64,000 nucleotides of DNA, taken from positions 1,240,001-1,304,000 of the forward strand of contig NZ_PGES01000001.1 of assembly GCF_002797895.1 (NCBI RefSeq). Reading direction: 5' to 3'. The translations under genes and the position numbers were made by a program. This document shows positions 16,588 through 24,702 of the stretch, piece after piece. Within the stretch, counting starts at the first letter, position 1; every line of letters begins with the position of its first letter. The stretch comes from Janthinobacterium sp. 67 (GTDB lineage Bacteria > Pseudomonadota > Gammaproteobacteria > Burkholderiales > Burkholderiaceae_D). The notes under the pieces are model-generated. The model was not told the DNA's origin, searched no databases, and saw only the letters and a program-made list of their open reading frames with translations.

Positions 16588-17442
16588 ATGAGTTTTCTTC
16601 AATTATTTATCCTTTCCATCGTCCAGGGCTTCGCCGAGCTGCTGCCCGTGTCCAGCTCCGCCCACGTCATCATGGCGGAAAAGCTGATGGGCCTGGACCC
16701 CACGTCGCCAGAACTGACCATGCTGCTGGTGATGCTGCACACGGGCACCATGTTCGCCGTCATCGTGTATTTCTGGAAATCCTGGCGCGCCACGTATTTC
16801 AGTTCGGCCAGCGCCTTCCGCAGCAATATCCTGCTGCTCGTGGCCGCCACGGCCCTGACGGGCATCGTCGGCTTCGGCTTGCTGAAGGGTATTACGCATG
16901 TCATGAGCAAGGATGCGCCCGGTTTTGAAATCGAACACCTGTTCGGCAACGCGAAACTGATGGCCGCCGCGCTGGCCGCCGCAGGCGTGCTGATCATTGT
17001 GTCGTCGCGCCAGCAGGCGCGCCAGCATGGCACCTTGTCCGTCGGCAAGGCGATGGTGATCGGCGCCGTGCAAGGCCTGTGCCTGCCCTTCCGGGGCTTT
17101 TCCCGCTCGGGCGCCACGATTTCCGCCGGCATCGCCATGGGCGTGCCGCAACGCCGCGCCGAAGAATTCAGCTTTGCCCTGGCCGTCGTACTGACGCCGG
17201 CCGTGCTGGTCAAGGAAGGCTGGCGCTTCTACCAGGCCGTGACAAACGGCAGCCTGGATCACCTGGAACACGGCAACAGCGTGCTGCACCTGCTCGGCCC
17301 CAGCCTGCTGGGCATGCTGCTCTCGTTCCTGGCCGGCTTGCTGGCCCTGCGCTGGCTGTCGCGCTGGCTGGAACAGGGCCGCTGGCATTTCTTTGGCGCG
17401 TATTGTCTGGCCGCTTCCTTGGTCGTCTTGTACGTAGGGTAA
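16588..17442 (+). CDS. uppP: Undecaprenyl-diphosphate phosphatase
   Basis: A 284-residue polytopic inner-membrane enzyme of the BacA/UppP family, which dephosphorylates undecaprenyl pyrophosphate to recycle the lipid carrier for peptidoglycan and other envelope polymers. The N-terminal motif VQGFAELLPVSSSAH (residues 12-26) carries the catalytic glutamate and serines. The second motif, GAVQGLCLPFRGFSRSGATIS (around residue 160-180), holds the catalytic arginine. Hydrophobic helices fill the rest. Overproduction gives bacitracin resistance in relatives. Single gene, with mntP 60 bp downstream on the same strand. Confidence 0.96.
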   Translation: MSFLQLFILSIVQGFAELLPVSSSAHVIMAEKLMGLDPTSPELTMLLVMLHTGTMFAVIVYFWKSWRATYFSSASAFRSNILLLVAATALTGIVGFGLLKGITHVMSKDAPGFEIEHLFGNAKLMAAALAAAGVLIIVSSRQQARQHGTLSVGKAMVIGAVQGLCLPFRGFSRSGATISAGIAMGVPQRRAEEFSFALAVVLTPAVLVKEGWRFYQAVTNGSLDHLEHGNSVLHLLGPSLLGMLLSFLAGLLALRWLSRWLEQGRWHFFGAYCLAASLVVLYVG

Positions 17443-17502
17443 AATCGCCGGGTTTATAGTTTGCAACTTACCATCCCAGCCAAGTTTTACAGAAAGCCAA
17501 CG

Positions 17503-18072
17503 ATGAATTTCGCCGCCACCGCCGCCCTCTCCCTTGCCATGTCCACCGATGCCTTCGCGGCCGCAGTGGGCAAGGGCGCCGCCCTGCACAAGCCGCAATG
17601 GCGCGAGGCGCTGCGCACGGGGCTGATCTTTGGCGTCATCGAAGCCATCACGCCCATCATCGGCTGGGCCCTGGGCAGCGTGGCGGCGCCCTACGTGGAA
17701 GCGTGGGATCACTGGATCGCCTTCAGCCTGCTGGGCATCATCGGCTTGCTGATGATACGCAACGCCCTGGGCGATGGCGACGAGGAGGAAGCGCCGGCGC
17801 AATCGCACTCGTTCTGGGTGCTGGCCGTCACGGGCCTGGCCACCAGCATCGACGCCATGGTCGTGGGCGCCGGCCTGGCCTTGCTGGGGGCAAATATCGT
17901 CGTGACGGCCGCCGCCATCGGTTTTTCCACCTTCGTCATGGTCACCCTGGGCGTGATGCTGGGCCGCGTGCTGGGCACGATGGCGGGACGGCACGCCGAA
18001 CTGGTGGGCGGCCTGGTACTGATCGTCATCGGCTGCGTGATCTTATACGAGCATATCGGTCACCCGGCCTGA
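17503..18072 (+). CDS. mntP: Manganese efflux pump MntP
   Basis: A 189-residue, six-helix membrane protein that exports Mn2+. Two repeated halves carry the family motifs: [19 protein letters not shown] near the N-terminus and [21 protein letters not shown] in the second half, each with an aspartate in the helix. An acidic loop ([11 protein letters not shown]) separates them. Start is the ATG at 17503; a leftward in-frame start at 17461 lacks support. No yybP-ykoY manganese riboswitch can fit in the 60 bp upstream, so it may be read from the uppP promoter. Confidence 0.95.
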   Translation: MNFAATAALSLAMSTDAFAAAVGKGAALHKPQWREALRTGLIFGVIEAITPIIGWALGSVAAPYVEAWDHWIAFSLLGIIGLLMIRNALGDGDEEEAPAQSHSFWVLAVTGLATSIDAMVVGAGLALLGANIVVTAAAIGFSTFVMVTLGVMLGRVLGTMAGRHAELVGGLVLIVIGCVILYEHIGHPA

Positions 18073-18156
18073 AGCCTGGGCCGATGCGCGCGGCCCCGGC
18101 GGCGCGCTTTGTGCTACATTCAACACTCTGCATTCCTGTCTCACAAGGTGACCATC

Positions 18157-18363
18157 ATGGAAACTATTGAGCTGATTTTTGCCTCGCTGGTGCGCGAAAC
18201 GGCCGAATCGATACGCGACCACCACGTCCCTTTTGCCATCAAACACGACGAGCGCGCCTATTTCGAGTGGATGGATGGGCACCCGATCAATGGCTATATC
18301 CAGGAAGCGTATCGCGAGATCGAAGAAACCGCACAACAGATCCGCGCCATTCGCGCTGGGTGA
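18157..18363 (+). CDS. Small hypothetical protein
   Basis: A 68-residue, acidic cytosolic protein (METIELIFASLVRETAESIR at the start, then YFEWMDGHPINGYIQEAYREIEETAQQIRAIRAG). It looks helical with a central WMDGHPINGY turn. No family recognised. A possible weak GGTGA site precedes the ATG. Structured repeat copy B overlaps its stop codon. Confidence 0.65.
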   Translation: METIELIFASLVRETAESIRDHHVPFAIKHDERAYFEWMDGHPINGYIQEAYREIEETAQQIRAIRAG

Positions 18364-18484
18364 TGACGCTTGCCGCAAGCTACTGCGCGGGGCGCTTTGC
18401 GGCTGGCGATGCTCACCGCACCAAAGTGCGGTTGCGCTTCTCGGCCACACATCACCGACGCTCGCTACGCTTGCAGCAAGCGTC
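18362..18484 (+). repeat. Structured 3'-end repeat, copy B
   Basis: Second copy of the element at 401-522, starting on the stop codon of the 68-residue gene and in the same orientation. Its terminal inverted repeat (GACGCTTGCcGCAAGC at 18365-18380 with GCTTGCaGCAAGCGTC at 18469-18484, one mismatch) is unrelated in sequence to that of the other copies. The core GCGATGCTCAC ... GTTGCGCTTCTCGGCC is conserved around a perfect 7-bp hairpin ACCGCAC-caaa-GTGCGGT (18415-18432). Confidence 0.82.
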
Positions 18485-18600
18485 GTGACGTACGTTGGAA
18501 GGTGGTCAAGAATGTGGGCATTGATTCAGATCAAACACTCAGCTGTTCGATACGCTTAACAAGGTCTGGGCCACCACAATCAGGTCTGGAGGCGGGAGAC

Positions 18601-18906
18601 ATGGATCAGGAACAAAAGCACCAGATCAGGGGGTATGAATTTCATGTGGCGGGGGCGCTGGAGAAGGATGGGCGGTACCGGGGCATGATTTTGGTCAGCA
18701 AGCGCGGCGATACGCAGCAGGTGTATGCGAAGCCCGTGCTGATTGAAACACCGAGCAGTTTCAAGTCCGTGCATGCGGCCTTGATCGAGGCATCGGCGTA
18801 TGCCCAGGAACTGATCTATAACGGCGCCATCCAGGCGCTGCTGCCAGCCGAGGCGCCGGCCGCCGGAAAACAGGCGCCGCAGCCGCCGGATTTCGTCGGC
18901 AACTGA
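18601..18906 (+). CDS. Small hypothetical protein
   Basis: A 101-residue cytosolic protein. The core (GYEFHVAGALEKDGRYRGMILVSKRG, then QVYAKPVLIETPSSFKSVHAALIEASAYAQELI) suggests a small alpha/beta domain; the C-terminus is alanine- and proline-rich (AEAPAAGKQAPQPPDF). A GGCGGGAG site before the ATG at 18601 supports the start. Betaproteobacterial small proteins of this type are common, but I do not recognise a named family. It stands alone after repeat copy B. Confidence 0.7.
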   Translation: MDQEQKHQIRGYEFHVAGALEKDGRYRGMILVSKRGDTQQVYAKPVLIETPSSFKSVHAALIEASAYAQELIYNGAIQALLPAEAPAAGKQAPQPPDFVGN

Positions 18907-18967
18907 CGCTGGTTCCGCCAGGGCGGCGCGTATAATGACGCGCTTTCCCGGATGAAAACTCAACACC

Positions 18968-19213
18968 ATGGAATTTGTGAATTTACCGCTCGTCTTCCTC
19001 GTCGGCTGCGCGCTGATCGCCTTGCTGGCCAAGAAAAACGGCTACTCGTGGTATCTGTTTTTCTTCGCGATTGCCGTGCCCGCTCCCTTTTTACTGCTGG
19101 TCTTGCCCCATGTGCTGGGCGTGGAGACGGCTTCCCTGACCGCCGTACGCCTGGGTGCCGCCCTGCTGTTCCCGCTCGCAGGTCTGCTGCTGGCCCTGCG
19201 AGGCAAGCGCTAA
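18968..19213 (+). CDS. Small membrane protein
   Basis: An 81-residue, very hydrophobic protein with about three membrane segments: LPLVFLVGCALIALLA, then YLFFFAIAVPAPFLLLVLP, then LGAALLFPLAGLLLAL, ending in the basic RGKR. A KKNGYSW turn separates the first two. No family recognised. It is convergent with the 73-residue gene that ends 7 bp away. Confidence 0.7.
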   Translation: MEFVNLPLVFLVGCALIALLAKKNGYSWYLFFFAIAVPAPFLLLVLPHVLGVETASLTAVRLGAALLFPLAGLLLALRGKR

Positions 19214-19220
19214 GGCCGCT

Positions 19221-19442
19221 TTAGCGTAGCTGCACGCCATCGGCCAGGCGCCAGCCGATCGACAGGGCCAGTTGCTGCGCCTCTTTCTCGTTGCTGCAAT
19301 CGTCGTAATCGCAGGTATCCGCATACGCGCCGCACGCCTGGTTCTGGCTGATATACGAGCCGACCCAGCGGCCATCGCGGCGCTGGCTGGCCGTGGCGCT
19401 GATGATAAAACCTTTGTGGATGGTGGGATTTTCAAAAGACAT
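19221..19442 (-). CDS. Small hypothetical protein
   Basis: A 73-residue protein: MSFENPTIHKGFIISATASQ, then RRDGRWVGSYIS, then a cysteine- and aspartate-rich stretch QACGAYADTCDYDDCSNEKEA and LALSIGWRLADGVQLR. The N-terminal pattern (HKGFIISATASQRRDGRW) resembles small beta-sheet domains found in many betaproteobacteria as unnamed proteins. Three cysteines in 12 residues are notable. A GGAGGAAAT site precedes the ATG. Confidence 0.7.
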   Translation of the reverse strand: MSFENPTIHKGFIISATASQRRDGRWVGSYISQNQACGAYADTCDYDDCSNEKEAQQLALSIGWRLADGVQLR

Positions 19443-19564
19443 ATTTCCTCCGAGGCGAGAGCCTACTGTGCGCCCGTGCGTCCAAGCAGTCTGTACGTTT
19501 GATCACACACAGGAAGCACGCACGCCTGCCCGCGCGGCTTTCGGCGATCAGGTATGATTTGGCC

Positions 19565-20281
19565 ATGTGTGGACGACTCGATCAACATGACACGGCGCCC
19601 GTGCTGGCGTCCTCGTTCGGCTGGACCGACGCGGTGTTCAACAGCGAGGCCGAGCCGCACCTGAACGTGTCGCCCGGCACTTACCGGCCCGTGCTGCACG
19701 TCCAGGATGGCGTGCACAAGGTCGACGACGTGTTCTGGGGCTACCGCCCCGCCTGGGCCGCGCAAGCCGTGCCCGCCCCCGGCAAGAAAAAAATTCCCAT
19801 CGCCATCAATGCCCGCCTGGAAAAACTGGCGGGCGCCTACTGGAAGCCCTTGCTGCGCGCGGGGCGCGGCATCGTCTGCGTGAACGGATGGTATGAATGG
19901 ACGGGAGAAAAAGGCAGCAAGCAGCCGTGGCACATCCACCGCAAGGACCGCGCGCCCCTGTTCCTGCTGGCGCTGGCCCAGTTCGGTCCCTACAAGGTCA
20001 ATCGCGAGGAAGCGGGCTTCGTGCTGGTGACGGCCGACAGCCTGGGCGGCATGGTCGACATCCACGACCGCCGCCCCGTCGCCGTCAGCCGCGAAGACGC
20101 GCAGCGCTGGCTCGATCCCGCATTGACACCCGAGCAAGCGCTGCACCTGGCACGCACCTGCATGCTCGATGCGGAACTGTTCGAGTGGCATGCCGTCGAT
20201 AATCCCCTCGTGCCATCGGCCAAGGCCAAGCCGCCACCACCGGCCGCGGCGCAAGGCGCGTTCGACTGGGGAACGGATTAA
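19565..20281 (+). CDS. yedK: SOS response-associated peptidase (SRAP / YedK)
   Basis: A 238-residue SRAP protein (bacterial YedK, human HMCES). Cys2, exposed after methionine removal, forms a covalent thiazolidine with abasic sites in single-stranded DNA. Visible family motifs are MCGRLD at the start, LNVSPGTYRPVLHV, WGYRPAWA, INARLEKLAG, the CVNGWYEW active-site strand and the PVAVSREDAQRWLDP C-terminal region. A proline-rich tail follows. The start is the ATG at 19565, since Cys2 is required. No LexA box of the standard kind was found upstream. Confidence 0.95.
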   Translation: MCGRLDQHDTAPVLASSFGWTDAVFNSEAEPHLNVSPGTYRPVLHVQDGVHKVDDVFWGYRPAWAAQAVPAPGKKKIPIAINARLEKLAGAYWKPLLRAGRGIVCVNGWYEWTGEKGSKQPWHIHRKDRAPLFLLALAQFGPYKVNREEAGFVLVTADSLGGMVDIHDRRPVAVSREDAQRWLDPALTPEQALHLARTCMLDAELFEWHAVDNPLVPSAKAKPPPPAAAQGAFDWGTD

Positions 20282-21435
20282 GGTAAGCGCGCCAGGCGGC
20301 GCCACAGCGCTTCCATCGGCCCCTGGCGGAAGTGCCGCAGCCAGTAGCGGCTCAGCAGCAGTTGCCCTGCCATCATCACGATCGCCAGGCCCAGCATCTC
20401 GGCCGGACGCAGGCTTGCGCCCCAGCCCAGGCCAGGCCCCTGCAGCAGCCACGTGCCGATCAGCGATTGCAGCAGATAATTACTCAGCGCCATGCGTCCC
20501 ACGGGCGCCAGCCATGCGGCCAGCCAGCGCAGCAGGAAGGGGCCGGCCAGCATCAGCGCCGCCACGTAACCGGCCGCCAGCACGGGGCCGCCGGCGAACA
20601 GGCCCACTTCGAACAGGGCCGTATCGAGCACGGTCTGATATGGATCGGCCACCTGCCACGCGACGGCCCCCGCCGCCAGCAGGTTGAACGGCAAGCCCAC
20701 GCCCAGCCCCACGGCACGCACGCGGCGCCACAGGCGCTGGTGGCGCTGCGGCTGCGTGAGCCAGCCCAAGCGCACGGACAAGATGCCCAGCAGGAACAGC
20801 ACGATGATGTGCGGCAGCATGACGGCCGCGTACAGCAGGGAGACGAGGAAATCGTTGGCGCGCAGCCTGGCCACGGCCCAAGCGCCGCCTTGCGTGTAGA
20901 TCGCGTAACGTTCCGCGAAGCCTTGCAGGTCGCGCGCGATGTCCGGCGCACCGCCCTGCTGGCCCACGGGAATGAGCAAGCACATGAACAGCAGAAAACC
21001 GGCCGCCACCAGCCAGGCGCGGTTGCGTATGCGGCTCAGTTTGGCCGCTGCCAGCGGCAGGATCAGCATGCCGGCCACCGCATACGAGGTCAGCACGTCG
21101 CCGCTCCAGATGAGGAAACCATGCAGCAGGCCAAACACAAGCAGCCAGCGCAGCCGGCGCCGATAGGCCGCTTGCGCCTGCTCCCAGCTGCCCAGCTGGC
21201 GTTGCAGGGAACGTGTCTGCAGGGCAAAGCCGGCGCCGAACAGAAACGCGAAGATGGGATAGAACTTGAATTGCGCCAGCGCCGCCACACCAAAAATGAC
21301 GAGCTGGTCCAGCACGGGCGGCTCTGCCGGCAAGGTGCCGTAGCGCAGGGACAAGGTGCCCCAGGCAAAGCCCCAGATATTCACCAGCAAAATGCCGAAC
21401 ACGGCGATGCCGCGCAGCACGTCGAGCTGCAGCAA
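20278..21435 (-). CDS. DUF418 family membrane protein
   Basis: About 385 residues with roughly eight to ten membrane helices. The N-terminus LDVLRGIAVFGILLVNI is the DUF418/YeiB hallmark, with LIFGVAALAQFKFYPIFAFLFGAGFAL and RRRLRWLLVFGLLHGFLIWSGDVL further on. DUF418 is C-terminal, with FRQGPMEALWRRL ending the protein. Related acyltransferase-3-like proteins have a similar helix plan, but substrates are unknown. The first possible start is a TTG at 21435; no ATG fits upstream before the ldcA stop, so the true start is uncertain. Its 3' end overlaps the yedK stop by four bases. Confidence 0.85.
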   Translation of the reverse strand: MLQLDVLRGIAVFGILLVNIWGFAWGTLSLRYGTLPAEPPVLDQLVIFGVAALAQFKFYPIFAFLFGAGFALQTRSLQRQLGSWEQAQAAYRRRLRWLLVFGLLHGFLIWSGDVLTSYAVAGMLILPLAAAKLSRIRNRAWLVAAGFLLFMCLLIPVGQQGGAPDIARDLQGFAERYAIYTQGGAWAVARLRANDFLVSLLYAAVMLPHIIVLFLLGILSVRLGWLTQPQRHQRLWRRVRAVGLGVGLPFNLLAAGAVAWQVADPYQTVLDTALFEVGLFAGGPVLAAGYVAALMLAGPFLLRWLAAWLAPVGRMALSNYLLQSLIGTWLLQGPGLGWGASLRPAEMLGLAIVMMAGQLLLSRYWLRHFRQGPMEALWRRLARLP

Positions 21436-21461
21436 CCTGCCGGGCTTGACGCTCAGTGAGT

Positions 21462-22379
21462 TCAGGGCCGCGCCAGGGTCGGGTAATCGGTGATCTGCAG
21501 GCTGAAGCCGGACGCATCCGATTGCAACCGCGCATGGCCGCCAAACGGCAAGGTGACCCGGCGGCGGATATGGCCGAACTCGAGTCCCGTCAGCACGGGC
21601 ACGGGCAGGCGTTCGCGCACGTAGGCCAGCATGGCGTCGAAATCGTAACCGTTATCCATGGGACTCAATTTATAGGCGGAAAAGTCGCCGAGCACCACGG
21701 CTTGCTGGCGCTGAACCACGCCCGCATGCAGCAATTGCAGCAGCATGCGCTCGACCCGGTACGGATGTTCGTTGACGTCTTCCAGGAACAAGATGCCGCC
21801 ATCGATCTCGGGGAAATACGGCGTACCAAGCAGATGCACGAGCATGGCCAGGTTGCCGCCCCACAGCTTGCCTTGCAGTTCGACCTGCGGATTGCCCGCC
21901 GCCGTACCCGTGACCGTATGCGTGGGACCGGCCAGGCAGGACCACAGCTGGTCCAGCGTGAATTGTTCGGGCTCGTCACGGATGAAATCGTCGCACACCA
22001 TGGGGCCGGCAAAGCTGGCGCGGCCCGTTTTCGCCATCAAGCCCATGTGGAAGGCCGTGAAGTCGCTGTAGCCGACAAACAATTTACGACTATCGGCCAT
22101 GGCCTGAAAATCAATGTCGGGCAGGATGCGGCTGATACCGTAGCTGCCGCGCAAGGCGATCACCACTTGCACGTCCGGGTCGGCTGCCGCCGCGTTCAGC
22201 TGCGCCAGGCGGCCCGCATCCGTGCCGCCGAAGCGCTGGAATGTGTGCTCGGGATCGTAGTAATTGTGGACGGTGGCGCCTTGCGCCTGCAAGCGGGCGA
22301 TGCCGCGTTCCAAAGCCGCCGCGTCGGGCGCATAACCGCCCGGCGCGACGATGGCGATGCCAATCTCAGGTGTCTTCAA
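21462..22379 (-). CDS. ldcA: LD-carboxypeptidase (S66 family)
   Basis: A 305-residue muropeptide LD-carboxypeptidase that removes the terminal D-alanine from tetrapeptides during cytoplasmic peptidoglycan recycling. The nucleophile serine is Ser105 in GYSDFT, the glutamate is in LFLEDVNEHPYR (Glu200/204) and the histidine is His270 in LEFGH, giving the Ser-His-Glu triad of S66. IVAPGGYAPD at the start and VIALRGSYGISRILP are family hallmarks. No signal peptide, as expected. The DUF418 gene follows on the same strand, 27 bp away. Confidence 0.95.
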   Translation of the reverse strand: MKTPEIGIAIVAPGGYAPDAAALERGIARLQAQGATVHNYYDPEHTFQRFGGTDAGRLAQLNAAAADPDVQVVIALRGSYGISRILPDIDFQAMADSRKLFVGYSDFTAFHMGLMAKTGRASFAGPMVCDDFIRDEPEQFTLDQLWSCLAGPTHTVTGTAAGNPQVELQGKLWGGNLAMLVHLLGTPYFPEIDGGILFLEDVNEHPYRVERMLLQLLHAGVVQRQQAVVLGDFSAYKLSPMDNGYDFDAMLAYVRERLPVPVLTGLEFGHIRRRVTLPFGGHARLQSDASGFSLQITDYPTLARP

Positions 22380-22411
22380 AATGCCCGTGCCTTAAAAAAA
22401 TGGTGGCGCGC

Positions 22412-23329
22412 CTAGGCTGGCTGGGAGCGCATCTGGGGCGCCATCTTACCTTGCAGATGCACATCGATCAAGGCGAGCAGGCGCTCGATCAGCTGGGGCG
22501 GCATGTCGTGCCCCATGCCTTCGATCACCTCGAGCCGGGCGCCCGGGATCAGCGCCGCCGTATCGATGCCGCAGGCGACGGGGATCAAGGGGTCGGCCGC
22601 GCCATGAATCACCAGCGCCGGGCAACTGATGGTTGGCAGCAAGGCCGTGCGCTCGCCCGAGGCGGCGATGGCCACCATCTGCCGCGCCACGCCTTCCGGG
22701 CAGCTGCCCCGCTGCAGCGCCGCCTCGATGCGCTGGTACAGCAGCTTTTCCGACACGGGATAGGCGGGACTGCCGATGACGCGCACGGTGGCCGCCATGT
22801 GCGCCATCAGTTCGGCGCGGCTGGCATTGCGTTTCGGGCGTTGTAGCAAGGCATTGCGCGCGGCCCGCGTGGGGCCGGGCAGGCCGCGCCGTCCGCTGCT
22901 CGACATGATGGACGTCAGGCTGAGCACCTGCTGCGGCGCGCGCGCCGCCATCACCTGCGCGATCATGCCGCCCATCGACACGCCGATCACGTGCGCCTGT
23001 GCAATGCGCAGGGCCGCCAGCAGACCGAGCGCGTCGTCCGCCATATCGTTCAAGGTATAGGAAGTTTTCAGGGGCCAGCCGAGCAGGTTTTTCACGTAGG
23101 CCAGGGGCAGATACGGCTTGCCCGCCTGCGCCATCTTGCTCGACAGGCCGCTGTCGCGGTTGTCGAAACGCAGCACCCGAAAGCCTTGCTCGACGATGCC
23201 TTCGACGAAGTCCGCCGGCCAGGCAATCAGTTGCATGCCCAGTCCCATGACCAGCAGCACGCACGGATCGTTGGGGTCGCCGTGGCTTTCATAAGCTATG
23301 TTGAGGCCGTTCGCCATGATGGTTGCCAT
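22412..23329 (-). CDS. Alpha/beta hydrolase
   Basis: A 305-residue alpha/beta hydrolase. GVSMGGM (Ser118) is the nucleophile elbow, FDNRDSGLS (around 55-63) the oxyanion-side loop, and the late GAADPLIPVA and IEGMGHDMP segments supply acid and histidine. Related proteins are annotated as arylesterases or poly-hydroxyalkanoate-associated hydrolases; the substrate is unknown. The GAGAGGCAATC site before the ATG at 23329 supports that start over the upstream in-frame codons. It is separated from ldcA by 32 bp on the same strand. Confidence 0.9.
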   Translation of the reverse strand: MATIMANGLNIAYESHGDPNDPCVLLVMGLGMQLIAWPADFVEGIVEQGFRVLRFDNRDSGLSSKMAQAGKPYLPLAYVKNLLGWPLKTSYTLNDMADDALGLLAALRIAQAHVIGVSMGGMIAQVMAARAPQQVLSLTSIMSSSGRRGLPGPTRAARNALLQRPKRNASRAELMAHMAATVRVIGSPAYPVSEKLLYQRIEAALQRGSCPEGVARQMVAIAASGERTALLPTISCPALVIHGAADPLIPVACGIDTAALIPGARLEVIEGMGHDMPPQLIERLLALIDVHLQGKMAPQMRSQPA

Positions 23330-23482
23330 GATTGCCTCTCTTACAGGAACCAGCACGCAGGCACGATCGCTGCGGCCTTGCAAGCAGCATACCACTATTG
23401 TGCTTCAGACATGAGACCGGCACGCGGCACTCACACTGAAGTGTTGCCGCGCCGATACGGCGCGCGGCAACTGTGCTGCAAC

Positions 23483-24640
23483 TTACTTGGCCTTAGGCAA
23501 GGAATCGGCCAAATTCACCCAGCTTTGCGGCTGCGGTTTGCCCCGTTCGCGCACGCCGAAGAAGGAGACCACTTGCGTGCCGTCGTTGTCGAAGAATTCG
23601 ACCGAGGTGACGCCGCCGCGCTTGACGACCCAGCCGCTGCGCAACGCCGTGTCGCGGATGTGCAGGTTGAAGTCCGGGTCCAGCACGTTGAAGAAGCCGC
23701 CGGCGGCCATGGTTTTTTCGATCTTGCCGCTGTAGATCTGCGTCAGGCCGTCATTGCCCAGGAACACCATGATGGCGACCTGGTCCTTGGCCGCGTTTTC
23801 CAGCAGCGTGCGCAGCGCTTCAGGCTTCACGCGCTCGACGACGCCCGCCGGCGCCAGGCGCAAGGCCTGTTCGCGCGACAAATGGAATTCGCGCATGATT
23901 TGCGCAAACTGGTGCACGTCCGTCATGTCTTTCCAGGCCAGCTGGAATTCCTTGACGTCGATCTCGGCGTCCGGCTTTTCCGCCGCTTTCGGCGCCACGG
24001 CCAGCACGTTCAGTTCCGCGCTTTGCTGCGGCATGCGGAACGTCGCCACCAGCTTGTCGTAGACGGCCACGCCGGGTTCGTTGCGCAGGTAGATTTTATG
24101 CACGGCCGTGCCGTTGGCGTCAAAAAATTGCAGACTGCGCGTGGGCTTGCCATCGCGGCCAGCCTGTTCCACGGCAAATGCATATTTCCAGTTTTCAAAG
24201 TGGAAACGCAGGTCGATTTGGCCGCCCAGGTAGCCGCCCGCGATATTGCGCTGGCGCGCTTCCGTTTCCGGATCCTGCTTGGCGTCGGCCTGTTCCGACT
24301 TGTCGCCTGCCTGCTTGAACTTGCTGGCGACGCCCGTCGTTTCAATGACGCCGTTTTCATTGCGCGTGATCGCTTGCACGATGCCCAGGTCCAGCGCGGC
24401 ACGCATGATTTCGCGCGGTTGGTTGCCGTCGGCCTGCAGGCGCGTGACGCCCTTGCCGATATTGGTTGCCAGCAATTGCGCTTCGGACACGCCCAGCGCG
24501 CGGGCCGCGTCGCGTATCTGCAGCTTCGGCTGTTCCGTGCGCAAGGTGGACCAGCGTTCCGCCAAAGTGGCTGGGGCCGCGTATGCGTTTGCGATCAGCA
24601 GGCTGCCTAGCAGGGATAGAACGAGTTTGGATAACTTCAT
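23483..24640 (-). CDS. HemS/HmuS-like haem-handling protein with signal peptide
   Basis: A 385-residue protein of the HemS/ChuS/HmuS family: two similar halves, with FFDANGTAVHKIYLRNEPG and VEFFDNDGTQVVSFFG as matching ends, and the family core IMVFLGNDGLTQIYSGKIEKT then FFNVLDPDFNLHIRDTAL. The segment MTDVHQFAQIM carries the histidine I recall as the haem ligand of HemS/ChuS. Unlike those cytoplasmic proteins it starts with a signal-like helix, MKLSKLVLSLLGSLLIANAYA (residues 1-21), cut after AYA. It follows a TonB haem receptor on the same strand, so haem transfer or storage in the periplasm is likely; enzymatic haem cleavage is uncertain. Confidence 0.88.
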   Translation of the reverse strand: MKLSKLVLSLLGSLLIANAYAAPATLAERWSTLRTEQPKLQIRDAARALGVSEAQLLATNIGKGVTRLQADGNQPREIMRAALDLGIVQAITRNENGVIETTGVASKFKQAGDKSEQADAKQDPETEARQRNIAGGYLGGQIDLRFHFENWKYAFAVEQAGRDGKPTRSLQFFDANGTAVHKIYLRNEPGVAVYDKLVATFRMPQQSAELNVLAVAPKAAEKPDAEIDVKEFQLAWKDMTDVHQFAQIMREFHLSREQALRLAPAGVVERVKPEALRTLLENAAKDQVAIMVFLGNDGLTQIYSGKIEKTMAAGGFFNVLDPDFNLHIRDTALRSGWVVKRGGVTSVEFFDNDGTQVVSFFGVRERGKPQPQSWVNLADSLPKAK

Positions 24641-24665
24641 AGAGAGACCATTCAATCAAACATGG

Positions 24666-24690
24666 AAAAACAGAGGGGCAAGCACCCCTC
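24666..24690 (-). terminator. Terminator after the haem receptor gene
   Basis: On the minus strand GAGGGG pairs with CCCCTC around TGCTTG, followed by a TGTTTTT tail. It lies between the receptor stop and the HemS-like start, so it may attenuate read-through from the receptor into the HemS-like gene. Confidence 0.65.
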
Positions 24691-24702
24691 CCCGGTAAAA
24701 AT

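Noticed and set aside
17443..17502. A manganese (yybP-ykoY) riboswitch before mntP
   Set aside because: Only 60 bp separate uppP from mntP, too short for the aptamer, and the conserved loop sequences are absent.
19443..19564. A LexA (SOS) box upstream of the SRAP gene
   Set aside because: CTGT and ACAG occur, but the spacing (14 bases) does not match the 8-base spacing of the usual box.
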